Below are positions 1 to 8,339 of a stretch of DNA of 52,398 bases, one piece after another. This DNA is from GCA-002713455 sp964428745 (GTDB taxonomy: Bacteria; Fidelibacterota; Marinisomatia; Marinisomatales; TCS55): contig CAYRYZ010000008.1 in NCBI GenBank assembly GCA_964428745.1, positions 1 through 52,398 on the forward strand. The letters are read 5' to 3'. How positions within the stretch are numbered: the stretch's first letter is position 1; the number at the start of each line of letters is the position of its first letter. The notes beneath the pieces are model-generated. The model was not told the origin of the DNA. It searched no databases and saw only the letters and a list, made by a program, of their open reading frames with translations. Made by a program: the position numbers and the translations under genes.

Positions 1-51
1 CCAAGATTTGTGCGATCCTGTATAATATGGCTCTACTAATAAAATATTCAT

Positions 52-96
52 AAAAAGATTCTATGATTAGGTTATGAGACCGATAATAATCTTTTT
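52..96 (-). terminator. Possible long-loop terminator behind the YHYH lipoprotein gene
   Basis: A 9-bp inverted repeat (AAAAAGATT at 52-60, AATCTTTTT at 88-96) lies just past the stop codon of the minus-strand gene and ends in a T run on that strand. The 27-base loop and A/T-rich stem make this a weak candidate. Confidence 0.3.
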
Positions 97-110
97 AATT
101 GATAAATAGT

Positions 111-1094
111 TTAAAATTTTCCTTTCAAGCATCTTGAGAAGAATGGAAACTCATCAGTAACCATGTAATAATATATCCCTTCAGGAAATTCAGGAGTTAC
201 CCCAAAACGCCCATTGCACTGATCTAAGTCACCAGATCCTTCAACATACTCAAAGTCTTGAGTAAAGGCTCCTAGAGGAATCGGTGTATTTGGAGTTGAA
301 TCTCCCGATCCTGGGGGACCACCTATAACAGTCAACGTATCAGGCCGGCCAGCATCACCCGTCATTTTAAGTTTCCAGCTTGGTTTAATAATTTTAATAA
401 CGCTAGTTGAATCATCTGCGTTAGTATACCCATATCGTGCATAGACTGGAAAGCCATCCGAAGCCCAGCCAATAAGAGTCATGTTTTTATCTTGTCCTAA
501 TAAATCTAAAAGAAGTTCAGGCATCCCATGGTAATGGTATTCACCAGTAGGCTGTACATGGGCGTGATTCATATCATCACCAAAATCAAAAGTATTATGA
601 CCTAGTGCTTCTATATTCCATCTACCTTGACCTCGACCTAAATCACATTTTCCAGAATCATCACATCGTCCAGCTGTACCTGGGTCAAATTTGACACTAT
701 TTATTGCATAAGCTATTGCACCTGCAGGTCCACCCACCTGAACACCAGTTTCAGAAATTAATGACGGACAAAGGGCAAAAGTTGCCTTCACATTTTGTTC
801 TTTAATAGTATTTGGATTATGAGGATTGGGAAATGTACCTACTTCATGGTTTGGAATACCATTCCCAGATAGTATTCTACTTGTTTCATCTGATGTCCAA
901 GAATATTTACTATATGCCTTAACTGATTCGTCATCATTATAAACCTCTTCACTGATATCAACTAAGATATTAGCTGTTGAATATTGACCTTCACATAATA
1001 ATTCTTCTGAAGCTGTCTTACCTGAATCGTCGCAACTAATTAAACACAGTAATAAGCTGCATGAATATATAAGACCTATCTTGGTTATTTTCAT
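111..1094 (-). CDS. YHYH-domain lipoprotein
   Basis: An exported lipoprotein of about 327 residues with a YHYH domain, a family of unknown function. The start is set at 1094 because AAGGAC lies just upstream of that ATG and the protein then opens with a signal peptide ending in a lipobox, LISC (Cys21). A longer reading frame back to 1136 would put 14 extra residues before the signal peptide. The core contains the diagnostic segment GEYHYHGMP at about residues 182-190, preceded by a His-rich stretch (MNHAHVQ) and followed by a WASDGFPVYARYGY-type segment. The His pairs suggest metal binding, but this is an inference. The hexapeptide CDDSGK occurs twice, at the lipid-anchored Cys and again near residue 143. 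The gene stands alone and is divergent from the DUF4835-umuDC operon. Confidence 0.8.
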   Translation of the reverse strand: MKITKIGLIYSCSLLLCLISCDDSGKTASEELLCEGQYSTANILVDISEEVYNDDESVKAYSKYSWTSDETSRILSGNGIPNHEVGTFPNPHNPNTIKEQNVKATFALCPSLISETGVQVGGPAGAIAYAINSVKFDPGTAGRCDDSGKCDLGRGQGRWNIEALGHNTFDFGDDMNHAHVQPTGEYHYHGMPELLLDLLGQDKNMTLIGWASDGFPVYARYGYTNADDSTSVIKIIKPSWKLKMTGDAGRPDTLTVIGGPPGSGDSTPNTPIPLGAFTQDFEYVEGSGDLDQCNGRFGVTPEFPEGIYYYMVTDEFPFFSRCLKGKF

Positions 1095-1096
1095 TT

Positions 1097-1102
1097 GTCC
1101 TT
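1097..1102 (-). promoter_or_regulatory. Ribosome binding site deciding the YHYH lipoprotein start
   Basis: AAGGAC on the minus strand lies two bases before the ATG at 1094 (AAGGACAA-ATG). It supports this internal ATG over the upstream ATG at 1136, which has no such site. Confidence 0.55.
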
Positions 1103-1238
1103 GTTTTTCTAACAAATAATTATTTCTATTAGACAAGAGCGTAAATAATAGGTTAAAAACTTAAATAAAAATAGTTTATATCATATATCATTTAGATAGT
1201 GTCTTTTTTTGATGATCGATAAAGCTTATTTTCCATAT

Positions 1239-2066
1239 ATGAGAATTATAGTCATACTCATACTCACATCTGCAATCACTATAGCACAATTTGGAAAAGT
1301 AGAAGTAACCGTTGATGATCGCCTGCTTCGGAATAGTGAGCGCCAAAAAGTTTCTTCTATACGAGATGAGATCACTCGATTTTTCTCAGGTCAAATTTGG
1401 AATGAAGATTTTCAAGGACTTAAAATACCTTTACATATCTCTGTTGCTTTCCAAGGTATTGCTCAAAAAGGTGGAATGGAAACATTTCATACGCAGATAT
1501 TGATCTCAGATGGTTTAGATATTCGATATTTTGATAAATCTCTGCAATTTTACTACAACCCTGGTAACTCTATTCAATTTGATCCAGTTATTTTTGATCC
1601 TCTAGGAAGTTTTTTAGCTTTTTATGCCTATACAATCCTAGCCGGATATATAGATACTTACGATTACTATGGAGGAAACCATTTTTATGATCAAGCTCGC
1701 GAGATTGCGCTGAGAGGAATGGCATCTGATTATCCTAAGGGCTGGGGTAAGCGAGTGCAATTACTTAAAGAGATAACTGGGAATAAAGGTTTACGAGAAG
1801 CACGGTTTGCTTACTATGTTGCCATGGATCTGTTTGACCAAGGAAAACCAGATGATGCTTTAAAAGAATTTGAATTGATGTTGAAAGGACTTGAAATTGT
1901 TTTCCGTCAATTCCCAACAGGGCGAACTCTCTATTTTTTAAGTGCACATCATAATAAACTGGCCCATCGATTAAACTTATTAGGCCAAACAGATATGCTC
2001 TATCGATTAGCTGAAATGGATCCGTCCCATAAAGATAGTTACCTTAAAGGATTGAAAAAGAAATAG
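1239..2066 (+). CDS. DUF4835-type exported protein (PorD-like)
   Basis: An exported protein of about 275 residues resembling the DUF4835 family, which some databases call PorD and associate with type IX secretion. I recognise it from the N-terminal 'VEVTVDDRLLRNSE' part, a 'W...F...KIPLHISV' segment and the middle region with paired Tyr (YDYYGGNHFYDQAREIA). Starting at 1239 gives a clean signal peptide (MRIIVILILTSAITIA, cleavage before QFGK). ATG at 1212 and TTG at 1209 are in frame and cannot be excluded, and none has a clear Shine-Dalgarno. The C-terminal half looks helical. The stop codon is two bases before umuD, so the three genes are probably one transcript. No type IX secretion genes are seen elsewhere in the window, so a role in secretion is unproven here. 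Confidence 0.65.
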   Translation: MRIIVILILTSAITIAQFGKVEVTVDDRLLRNSERQKVSSIRDEITRFFSGQIWNEDFQGLKIPLHISVAFQGIAQKGGMETFHTQILISDGLDIRYFDKSLQFYYNPGNSIQFDPVIFDPLGSFLAFYAYTILAGYIDTYDYYGGNHFYDQAREIALRGMASDYPKGWGKRVQLLKEITGNKGLREARFAYYVAMDLFDQGKPDDALKEFELMLKGLEIVFRQFPTGRTLYFLSAHHNKLAHRLNLLGQTDMLYRLAEMDPSHKDSYLKGLKKK

Positions 2067-2068
2067 GC

Positions 2069-2521
2069 ATGCCAACTCAAACAAAAAAAGAGCAGATCAC
2101 ATTCTATTCTATCGAAGGTGAAAGTCTAAAAAAACTGCACATATATGAAGGTGGTGTATCCGCAGGATTTCCTTCTCCAGCAGATGATTACCTTGATGTT
2201 GATTTAAACCTACATAAATATCTTGTAAAACATCCTGCAGCAACTTTTTTTATTGTTGCAAAAGGCCATTCGATGGAGAAAGCTGGGATTAGTGATAATG
2301 ACCTATTGGTTATTGATAAATCACTAGAACCAAAAAATAATGATATCGTGGTGGCTGCTGTAAACGGTGAATTTACAGTCAAACGTTATCTTATAAATAA
2401 AGGTCAAATTTGTCTTAGAGCAGAAGGTGAATTTGGTAATTACCCTGATATTGAGATTACAAAATCTATCGATTTTGAAGTATGGGGCGTTGTGACGCAT
2501 ACCATTCATAACCATAGATGA
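2069..2521 (+). CDS. umuD: UmuD-like SOS mutagenesis protein (S24 self-cleaving peptidase)
   Basis: A LexA/UmuD-family protein of 150 residues that would be processed to UmuD' and bind UmuC to form translesion polymerase V. The catalytic pair is visible: Ser68 in GHSME and Lys105 in FTVKRY, 37 residues apart as in E. coli UmuD. An Ala32-Gly33 bond in SAGFPSP sits 36 residues before the Ser, the expected autocleavage position. There is no N-terminal DNA-binding domain, so it is UmuD rather than LexA. It starts two bases after the DUF4835 gene and its TGA overlaps the umuC ATG (ATGA). I found no SOS operator I could recognise upstream of the operon; the LexA box of this lineage is unknown to me. 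Confidence 0.93.
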   Translation: MPTQTKKEQITFYSIEGESLKKLHIYEGGVSAGFPSPADDYLDVDLNLHKYLVKHPAATFFIVAKGHSMEKAGISDNDLLVIDKSLEPKNNDIVVAAVNGEFTVKRYLINKGQICLRAEGEFGNYPDIEITKSIDFEVWGVVTHTIHNHR

Positions 2522-3774
2522 TCGCACTAGCTGATTGCAATAATTTTTATGCCTCTTGCGAAAGAGTCTTTAATCCAGGATTGAAAAATAAACCCGTTGT
2601 GGTTCTTTCAAATAACGATGGATGTATTATCGCTCGAAGTAATGAAGCAAAAGATCTTGGCATTAAAATGGGTGAACCAGTGTTTAAAGCAAGAGATCTT
2701 ATTGAAAAAAATAATGTATATGTTTTTTCTACAAACTTTGCCTTGTATGGCGATATGTCAAGTCGAGTGATGGCTTTGCTTAATCATATGTCTCCAGAAA
2801 TCGAAATATATAGTATTGATGAAGCCTTTATGAATTTTGATGGCGTTGGAGACTATATGAAACTAGCTTCTAAAATGAGTCAAACAGTCAAACAATGGAC
2901 TGGGATTCCTGTTTCAATTGGTGTTGCTAAAACAAAAACACTTGCAAAAGTTGCCAACTATATTGCAAAAAGATCCACAAATAAAGGCGTTTATTTATTA
3001 ACGGGTTCTGATAAAATTTTAAAAATATTAAAACACCTACCGATTTCAAAAGTATGGGGGATTGGCTCTCGATATTCAAAGATGCTACATAGCTATGGTG
3101 TTAAGACAGCTTATGATTTTGTTCAGCTTAATGAAGAATGGGTCTTAAAAAAAATGACTATTATGGGTTTAAGAATACAGAATGAATTGAAAGAAAAATC
3201 ATGTTTCTCAATGGATACCCACCCTGTGCGTAAGAAAAATATATGTACCTCACGGTCCTTTGGAGTCAATGTTAAAACATTTCGATTAATTCAAGAAGCA
3301 ATAACTACTCATGCAGCAAGATGCGCAGAAAAACTTCGATCAGAAAAAAGCTGTGCTCGATATGTTAGTGTTATTCTTAACACTAATCCGTTTAATACAT
3401 CTGGAGAACACTATAACGGATATAAGTCTTTTGCCCTAGGTACACCTACTAATGATACTGTTGAAATTATTCAAACTGCGCATAATCTTTTAAAATCTAT
3501 CTATAAGAAAGGACTTACATATAAGAAAGCAGGTGTTATTGTTGGAGATATTATTCCTGAGAATCAAGTTCAACTTAATTTATTCGATATTGATAGAAAT
3601 CATCATAAGAGAAAAAACCTATATAGTACTGTAGATATAATTAATCAAACGATGGGAAGAGACAAAGTGCAAATATTGGGGCAGGGTATTACAAGGAGGT
3701 GGAGTTTAAGAAAAGAAAAACTTTCCCCTTGCTACACAACACGATGGGATGACCTCCTGCAAGTCAATTGTTGA
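2518..3774 (+). CDS. umuC: UmuC, Y-family translesion DNA polymerase V catalytic subunit
   Basis: A complete Y-family polymerase of 418 residues that copies past DNA lesions when activated with UmuD'. Metal-binding residues are seen at Asp6 (ALADCNNFYASCE) and Asp101-Glu102 (YSIDEAF), at the same numbering as E. coli UmuC. The fingers carry the SNNDGCIIARSNEAK motif. A helix-hairpin-helix segment follows (LPISKVWGIGSRYSKML). QLNLF at 352-356 fits the beta-clamp binding consensus. The C-terminus ends with the family's usual RWSL...SPCYTTRWDDLL. The start overlaps the umuD stop by four bases, giving translational coupling. The gene is convergent with the downstream GT2 gene, 15 bases away. Confidence 0.97.
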   Translation: MIALADCNNFYASCERVFNPGLKNKPVVVLSNNDGCIIARSNEAKDLGIKMGEPVFKARDLIEKNNVYVFSTNFALYGDMSSRVMALLNHMSPEIEIYSIDEAFMNFDGVGDYMKLASKMSQTVKQWTGIPVSIGVAKTKTLAKVANYIAKRSTNKGVYLLTGSDKILKILKHLPISKVWGIGSRYSKMLHSYGVKTAYDFVQLNEEWVLKKMTIMGLRIQNELKEKSCFSMDTHPVRKKNICTSRSFGVNVKTFRLIQEAITTHAARCAEKLRSEKSCARYVSVILNTNPFNTSGEHYNGYKSFALGTPTNDTVEIIQTAHNLLKSIYKKGLTYKKAGVIVGDIIPENQVQLNLFDIDRNHHKRKNLYSTVDIINQTMGRDKVQILGQGITRRWSLRKEKLSPCYTTRWDDLLQVNC

Positions 3775-3789
3775 GCTAGTAGCCCTTAA

Positions 3790-4827
3790 CTATTCTTTAA
3801 CAATATCTGATGATATTTTTTTTCGTCGGATATAATAATCAAAAACTACACTCCCCCAGTATAACCATGGTAAAACTTGCTTATCTTTTACTTTACGAAT
3901 CCTTTTTACAATCCGACGGCGCTTCCATATGACATGGGGGTGAGTAAAAACCCAAAACAATGATTGTAGGATCCCTGCAAAGTGATTCATATCCAAGGAA
4001 AATAATGAATAAACTAATGCAACAAACTCCAATGCTATACGGATTGGCATGATATACAATGTAAGTGGAAGACTATAATTACATAGAACCATTAATAGCG
4101 AATTGCGATGATTAAGATATTGTTTTCGTCTAGAAAACATTGGAAGTGTCAAAGCATTCTTATGATAGACAATTCCACTGGGAACAGCCCAAGTTTCTTT
4201 ATCCATAAGTCTAAATTTCCAACAAAGATCAATTTCTTCTTGATGCGCAAAAAATGTTTCGTCAAATCCATTCGCTGATTCAAAATCAGACTTTCGTACC
4301 ATAAGAGCTGTACCGCTTGCCCAAAAAATCGGACGTATCTTATCATACTGGCCCATATCTTGCTCTTGCTCAAGGAAGACTCTACCTCTAGCAAATGGAT
4401 ATCCAAGAATATCTAACCATCCACCTGCCCCACCTGCATAATCAAATTTTGCTTGATCAAAAAAGTTCAATATCTTTGGCTGCACAGCTGCTACATTAGG
4501 GTTAAGATTTAAAAAATCTACTAGAGGATCAATCCATTTAGGATCCTGGATAGTATCATTATTAAGGAATGTTAAATAATCGCCTGTTGCCGCATTAGCG
4601 CCTCGATTACAACCTCCAGCGTAGCCATAGTTTTGATCATTTTCGATTAATTTTACTGAAGGGTAATTAATATTCACCCAATCTGAACTACCATCTGTAG
4701 ATGCATTGTCTACGACAATAATTTCTTTATTAGAATATTCAGTTTGAGTAAGAGAGTCTAGACACTCAGACAATATTTCTATGCCGTTCCAATGTGGAAT
4801 AATAATTGAAACTTTTGGATTAGACAC
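3790..4827 (-). CDS. GT2-family glycosyltransferase (rhamnosyltransferase-like)
   Basis: An inverting GT-A fold glycosyltransferase of 345 residues. The N-terminal domain (about 5-230) shows VSIIIPHWNG, the nucleotide-binding VVDNASTDGSSDW, the NYGYAGGCNRGA segment and the DxD-like LNNDT. The acceptor region contains HQEEIDLCWKFR, the ED/EE motif of rhamnosyltransferase-like members. The C-terminal 100 residues contain hydrophobic stretches and basic patches (KRRRIVKRIRK), so the protein is probably membrane-associated on the cytoplasmic side. The start is GTG at 4827, preceded by TTTGGAG with five bases of spacing. It lies 51 bases downstream of the DUF2723 gene and may share its transcript. 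Sugar donor and acceptor cannot be told from the sequence. Confidence 0.9.
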   Translation of the reverse strand: MSNPKVSIIIPHWNGIEILSECLDSLTQTEYSNKEIIVVDNASTDGSSDWVNINYPSVKLIENDQNYGYAGGCNRGANAATGDYLTFLNNDTIQDPKWIDPLVDFLNLNPNVAAVQPKILNFFDQAKFDYAGGAGGWLDILGYPFARGRVFLEQEQDMGQYDKIRPIFWASGTALMVRKSDFESANGFDETFFAHQEEIDLCWKFRLMDKETWAVPSGIVYHKNALTLPMFSRRKQYLNHRNSLLMVLCNYSLPLTLYIMPIRIALEFVALVYSLFSLDMNHFAGILQSLFWVFTHPHVIWKRRRIVKRIRKVKDKQVLPWLYWGSVVFDYYIRRKKISSDIVKE

Positions 4828-4878
4828 AATAACTCCAAAAAATAAAAAGAGATGGTAAAACCCTTTTTATTGAAATAA

Positions 4879-7821
4879 TTATCCTTGTTCCTTTTTCAAA
4901 TCTTCAAGCAATTTTTTTGCTACTGGATCATCAGGATTTTTACTGAGCCAATCTGTAAGTATTGCTTCGGCTTCAGTTAACATATCAAGCTTTCTATAAG
5001 TAAAAACAAGTGAAGAAACAATCTGGGTAAAATAACTTTGCCATTGTTCCATTTCTTTCTGCGAAGTTAATCGATCTCCATTTTCTACCGATTTAAAATC
5101 AGAATAAAGATCTTCAAAAATAGCTTTCCCAGTTTCCAATAAATCTAGTTGAGTAACATAAACTTGGCCATAATCTACTTTATCTCGGATTGTTAGGTCC
5201 TCTCTAGCAATAAGCACATCCATGATTCTACGAAGCTCATCTTTATTGCCGAGTTCACCAAGCAAACGGGCTACTTGATAATGTAAGTCTTTTGCATCAA
5301 AGCGAATTGTCTTTTCAGGAATATTATCTTGCATTTTTGTCAAGACTTCTAAAGCTTTAATACGATGATTTTCTGACTTTTCTTTATTGGTATTTTCATG
5401 ATCTTTAAATGCCATGTAATGATAGGCGGCTAATTGCATATAAGCGCTTCTTAAATTTTGAAGAAGTCTAATATTAGTAGATGGAAAATAGAATACATCT
5501 TCACGCCCAAGATTTCTAAAAAGATACCCTGGCTGATATTTTTTCGACCAAATTTCACCCTCTAATTTTTTCCATTCCTTAGCTTCAATGTCCTGCTCCC
5601 AAATTTCGGAACCAAATCCTGTCATAAGATTGGTCCACATGCGCGTTTCATTAATTGGATTCCGAGTATCTATAGTATATGGTCTTAAACGATACACCAA
5701 ACCTTCCATTTCAATGAATTCCTCTAAACCAAGTCGATTAGAAGCTGGTACTGTTACAGCAAAATAAATTGGGAAGTTCCACTTAGCATCTGAGATGATC
5801 TTAAGAATCATCATATCCTTTACCATTAATGCTGCACCAGCATATGTTGGATTTACTTTCCACTCGATAAAACCTTTATCATTCTTTTTAGATTTTGGAG
5901 CGGAGACTCTAACATTCCTTGGCTCCCAAGGCTGCAAAGCAGAAGCAACTTCAATAATCTGATTGTCAGTCATATTGATGAAGCGCTCTAACTCTCGGCC
6001 CTTCTGATCTGCCTTGCCCCTTCTAGAGTCTCTTAGTTGACGGACATACCATTCAGTATTTAGAAGACTTAGGTTAGCTACGGTTACATCTTTACGTATT
6101 CCTTCTACCTCTTGTAAATACCATAGTGGAAATGTATCATTATCACCATTAGTAAATAAAATGGCGTTAGGTTCACATGACTGCAAAATATTATAACTGT
6201 AGTCCCATGCAAGACGATTATCAGATCGGTCATGTTCATGATAATTCGCCTTAAGCATCATTCCAGGCATCACAATCAACAAAACTACAAAAGATCCAAT
6301 CACTGCTTGTTTACCAACAGGCTTATCTTTAAAAAACTTTCTTATGTAATCTCCCATGGCAGCGACAGCAATACTTATCCAAATTGAGAATGCAAAAAAA
6401 CTACCTACGTAAGAATAATCTCTTTCTCTCGGCTGAGGATTATCTTGATTTACAAAAATAATTATAGCTAATCCCGTCATAAGAAATAAACTAAACACAG
6501 AAAATGCGTCTTCTTTGTGTTGTTGGAAATGATAAAACATTCCCCACAAACCAAATAAAAAAGCAAATGGCAAACCAAATTGAAACCAATCTACTCCATC
6601 TTGATTGGGATTAGCACCATATGCAGTAACGTATGAATCAGTACTAGGCCCACGTCCCGCAAACTGCCATAAAAAATAACGCCAATACATTTTTTTTACT
6701 TGGTAACTCCAAAAGTAACTCCATTGTTTATCCATTCGGTAAGTTTTATAGTTTCGCTCTTGAGATGATGTATAATTCCTCCCATTGGCTGGACGTCCTA
6801 CAGCTTCATGTTTAGGAGGTAATCCGTCATATCTCCGTGGGAATTGAAACATCTGCCCGTATTGCTCACGTTCCATGTAAGCAATAGCTCTAGCTACACT
6901 AGAGGGATCATTTTCATTAATTGCAGGCTGTTGACCAGAACGTATAAATATCGTTGCGTAGCTTGAGTAACCAATTAAAACTAGTACAATAGACAATAGT
7001 CCTAAAGAAGTCTGAAATTTCTTAAGGACTATTGTCCATATCATACTGCCAAAAATTAGTAGGCACAGGACAATAACTAGATTTAAACCAATAGCATTTA
7101 CCAATTTTGGCATTCCATTAATAATTCCTACATTAATAATCAGATAGATCATACCGGTAATGACAGCAGTTATGAGAAATCCTTTATATGAAAAATTGAA
7201 TTTTTTGAAATAAATAATTAAAGCAACAAAAGGAAGTGCCAATAAATTTAACAGATGAACACCAGTAGCAAGACCAATCATATATGCAATGATAAGAATA
7301 TAGCGCTCATTACCTTTTTCATCTGCTCGTTCCATCCAATGAAGTATGAGCCATACAACTATAGCTGTAAAAAATGTTGAAAATCCATATACCTCTGCTT
7401 CTACAGCATTAAACCAATGAGAATCCGTAAATGCAAAGGTTAGCGCCCCAATGAATGAGCCTCCAAAAACAATTACTGCATCCATTTGATTTCGAATCAT
7501 TCCTCGATAATTTGAAATAAGTTTTACAGTTGACAAATAAAGATACATTATAGCAAGAGCACTAACTACAGGAGAGATTAAATTGACCCGAAATGCGATA
7601 TCCGGGTTAAAAGGCAACATTGAGAATACCCGGCCAATTATTAAGTATAATGGGCTTCCTGGGGGGTGAGGAACACCTAAAATATATGATGTTGCAATAA
7701 ATTCCCCAGAATCCCAGTAAGGAACTGTATCAGCCATCGTAAATAAGTAAACTAAAAACGATAGCGTAAGTGCAACCGCAGCAAAAATGCGATTTAATCG
7801 AATATAATCAGTATGAATCAA
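4879..7821 (-). CDS. DUF2723 membrane protein, TMEM260-like O-mannosyltransferase family
   Basis: A polytopic membrane protein of 980 residues. The N-terminus matches the DUF2723 signature: ADTVPYWDSGEFIATSYILG followed by VPHPPGSPLYLIIGR. The acidic D/E pair in the first periplasmic loop is typical of GT-C glycosyltransferases. Roughly a dozen hydrophobic segments occupy about residues 10-530. A long soluble domain follows, containing LFTNGDNDTFPLWYLQE and ending in TPR-like helices (LTEAEAILTDWL). The vertebrate homologue TMEM260 is a protein O-mannosyltransferase; extending that activity to this protein is inference. The start is TTG at 7821, needed because the next in-frame Met falls inside the first loop. 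It lies eight bases after the DUF1844 gene and upstream of the GT2 gene. Confidence 0.88.
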   Translation of the reverse strand: MIHTDYIRLNRIFAAVALTLSFLVYLFTMADTVPYWDSGEFIATSYILGVPHPPGSPLYLIIGRVFSMLPFNPDIAFRVNLISPVVSALAIMYLYLSTVKLISNYRGMIRNQMDAVIVFGGSFIGALTFAFTDSHWFNAVEAEVYGFSTFFTAIVVWLILHWMERADEKGNERYILIIAYMIGLATGVHLLNLLALPFVALIIYFKKFNFSYKGFLITAVITGMIYLIINVGIINGMPKLVNAIGLNLVIVLCLLIFGSMIWTIVLKKFQTSLGLLSIVLVLIGYSSYATIFIRSGQQPAINENDPSSVARAIAYMEREQYGQMFQFPRRYDGLPPKHEAVGRPANGRNYTSSQERNYKTYRMDKQWSYFWSYQVKKMYWRYFLWQFAGRGPSTDSYVTAYGANPNQDGVDWFQFGLPFAFLFGLWGMFYHFQQHKEDAFSVFSLFLMTGLAIIIFVNQDNPQPRERDYSYVGSFFAFSIWISIAVAAMGDYIRKFFKDKPVGKQAVIGSFVVLLIVMPGMMLKANYHEHDRSDNRLAWDYSYNILQSCEPNAILFTNGDNDTFPLWYLQEVEGIRKDVTVANLSLLNTEWYVRQLRDSRRGKADQKGRELERFINMTDNQIIEVASALQPWEPRNVRVSAPKSKKNDKGFIEWKVNPTYAGAALMVKDMMILKIISDAKWNFPIYFAVTVPASNRLGLEEFIEMEGLVYRLRPYTIDTRNPINETRMWTNLMTGFGSEIWEQDIEAKEWKKLEGEIWSKKYQPGYLFRNLGREDVFYFPSTNIRLLQNLRSAYMQLAAYHYMAFKDHENTNKEKSENHRIKALEVLTKMQDNIPEKTIRFDAKDLHYQVARLLGELGNKDELRRIMDVLIAREDLTIRDKVDYGQVYVTQLDLLETGKAIFEDLYSDFKSVENGDRLTSQKEMEQWQSYFTQIVSSLVFTYRKLDMLTEAEAILTDWLSKNPDDPVAKKLLEDLKKEQG

Positions 7822-7829
7822 CTTTGGAT

Positions 7830-8234
7830 TTACTTTGTTTTTTTCTTAGTTGATTTAGATTTTGACTTAGTTGCTTTAGAGCTCCGCTTTTTTGGCTTTA
7901 CTTCGTCCTTTTGATCAGATGATTCATCTTTTGCCTCATCTTGTGAGCTATCTGCGCCTTCATCAATCTTCTTGTTTTCTTCAATGAAATTCATTTTTAA
8001 TTCACTTAGGCTATGAATAATATATTGCTCCTCCCATTCACTCAGATTACTTTTCATTTTCTTCTGAAGCATATCTAATAAATCAATATAATAAGTAGCT
8101 TGTTCTAGATTACGTTCTAATTTATCAGAAACAGGGCTCTTTACTTTCCCTAAAGATATCCACGCGCTTTGGACAAATGTGTTGACTAAATGGATAAATA
8201 ATTGATCTTCTTTTTTCATTTGTTCTTCAGCCAT
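7830..8234 (-). CDS. DUF1844 family protein with a lysine-rich tail
   Basis: A small cytoplasmic protein of 134 residues. The first 90 match DUF1844: a helical segment with LFIHLVNTFVQSAWISLGK, then LEQATYYIDLLDMLQKKMKSNLSEWEEQYI. The last 40 residues are low complexity, first acidic (DEAKDESSDQKDE) and then strongly basic with Lys/Ser repeats resembling a histone H1 tail. Function is unknown. The start has a good ribosome site (AGAGGAG, six to seven bases before the ATG). It is followed after seven bases by the DUF2723 gene on the same strand, so they are probably co-transcribed. Confidence 0.85.
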   Translation of the reverse strand: MAEEQMKKEDQLFIHLVNTFVQSAWISLGKVKSPVSDKLERNLEQATYYIDLLDMLQKKMKSNLSEWEEQYIIHSLSELKMNFIEENKKIDEGADSSQDEAKDESSDQKDEVKPKKRSSKATKSKSKSTKKKTK

Positions 8235-8339
8235 AATTCTCCTCTTTAAATAACTTTAATTCGTTGTAAACAAAAATGTTTCAAAATCAGCCGATGAAAA
8301 TACAGATGATTTATGAAAAATTCGAATGATCTAAAATAT

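Noticed and set aside
1095..1238. SOS operator in front of the DUF4835-umuDC operon
   Set aside because: No convincing palindrome; the lineage-specific LexA site is unknown to me.
2069..2521. LexA repressor
   Set aside because: No N-terminal helix-turn-helix and overlap with umuC identify it as UmuD.
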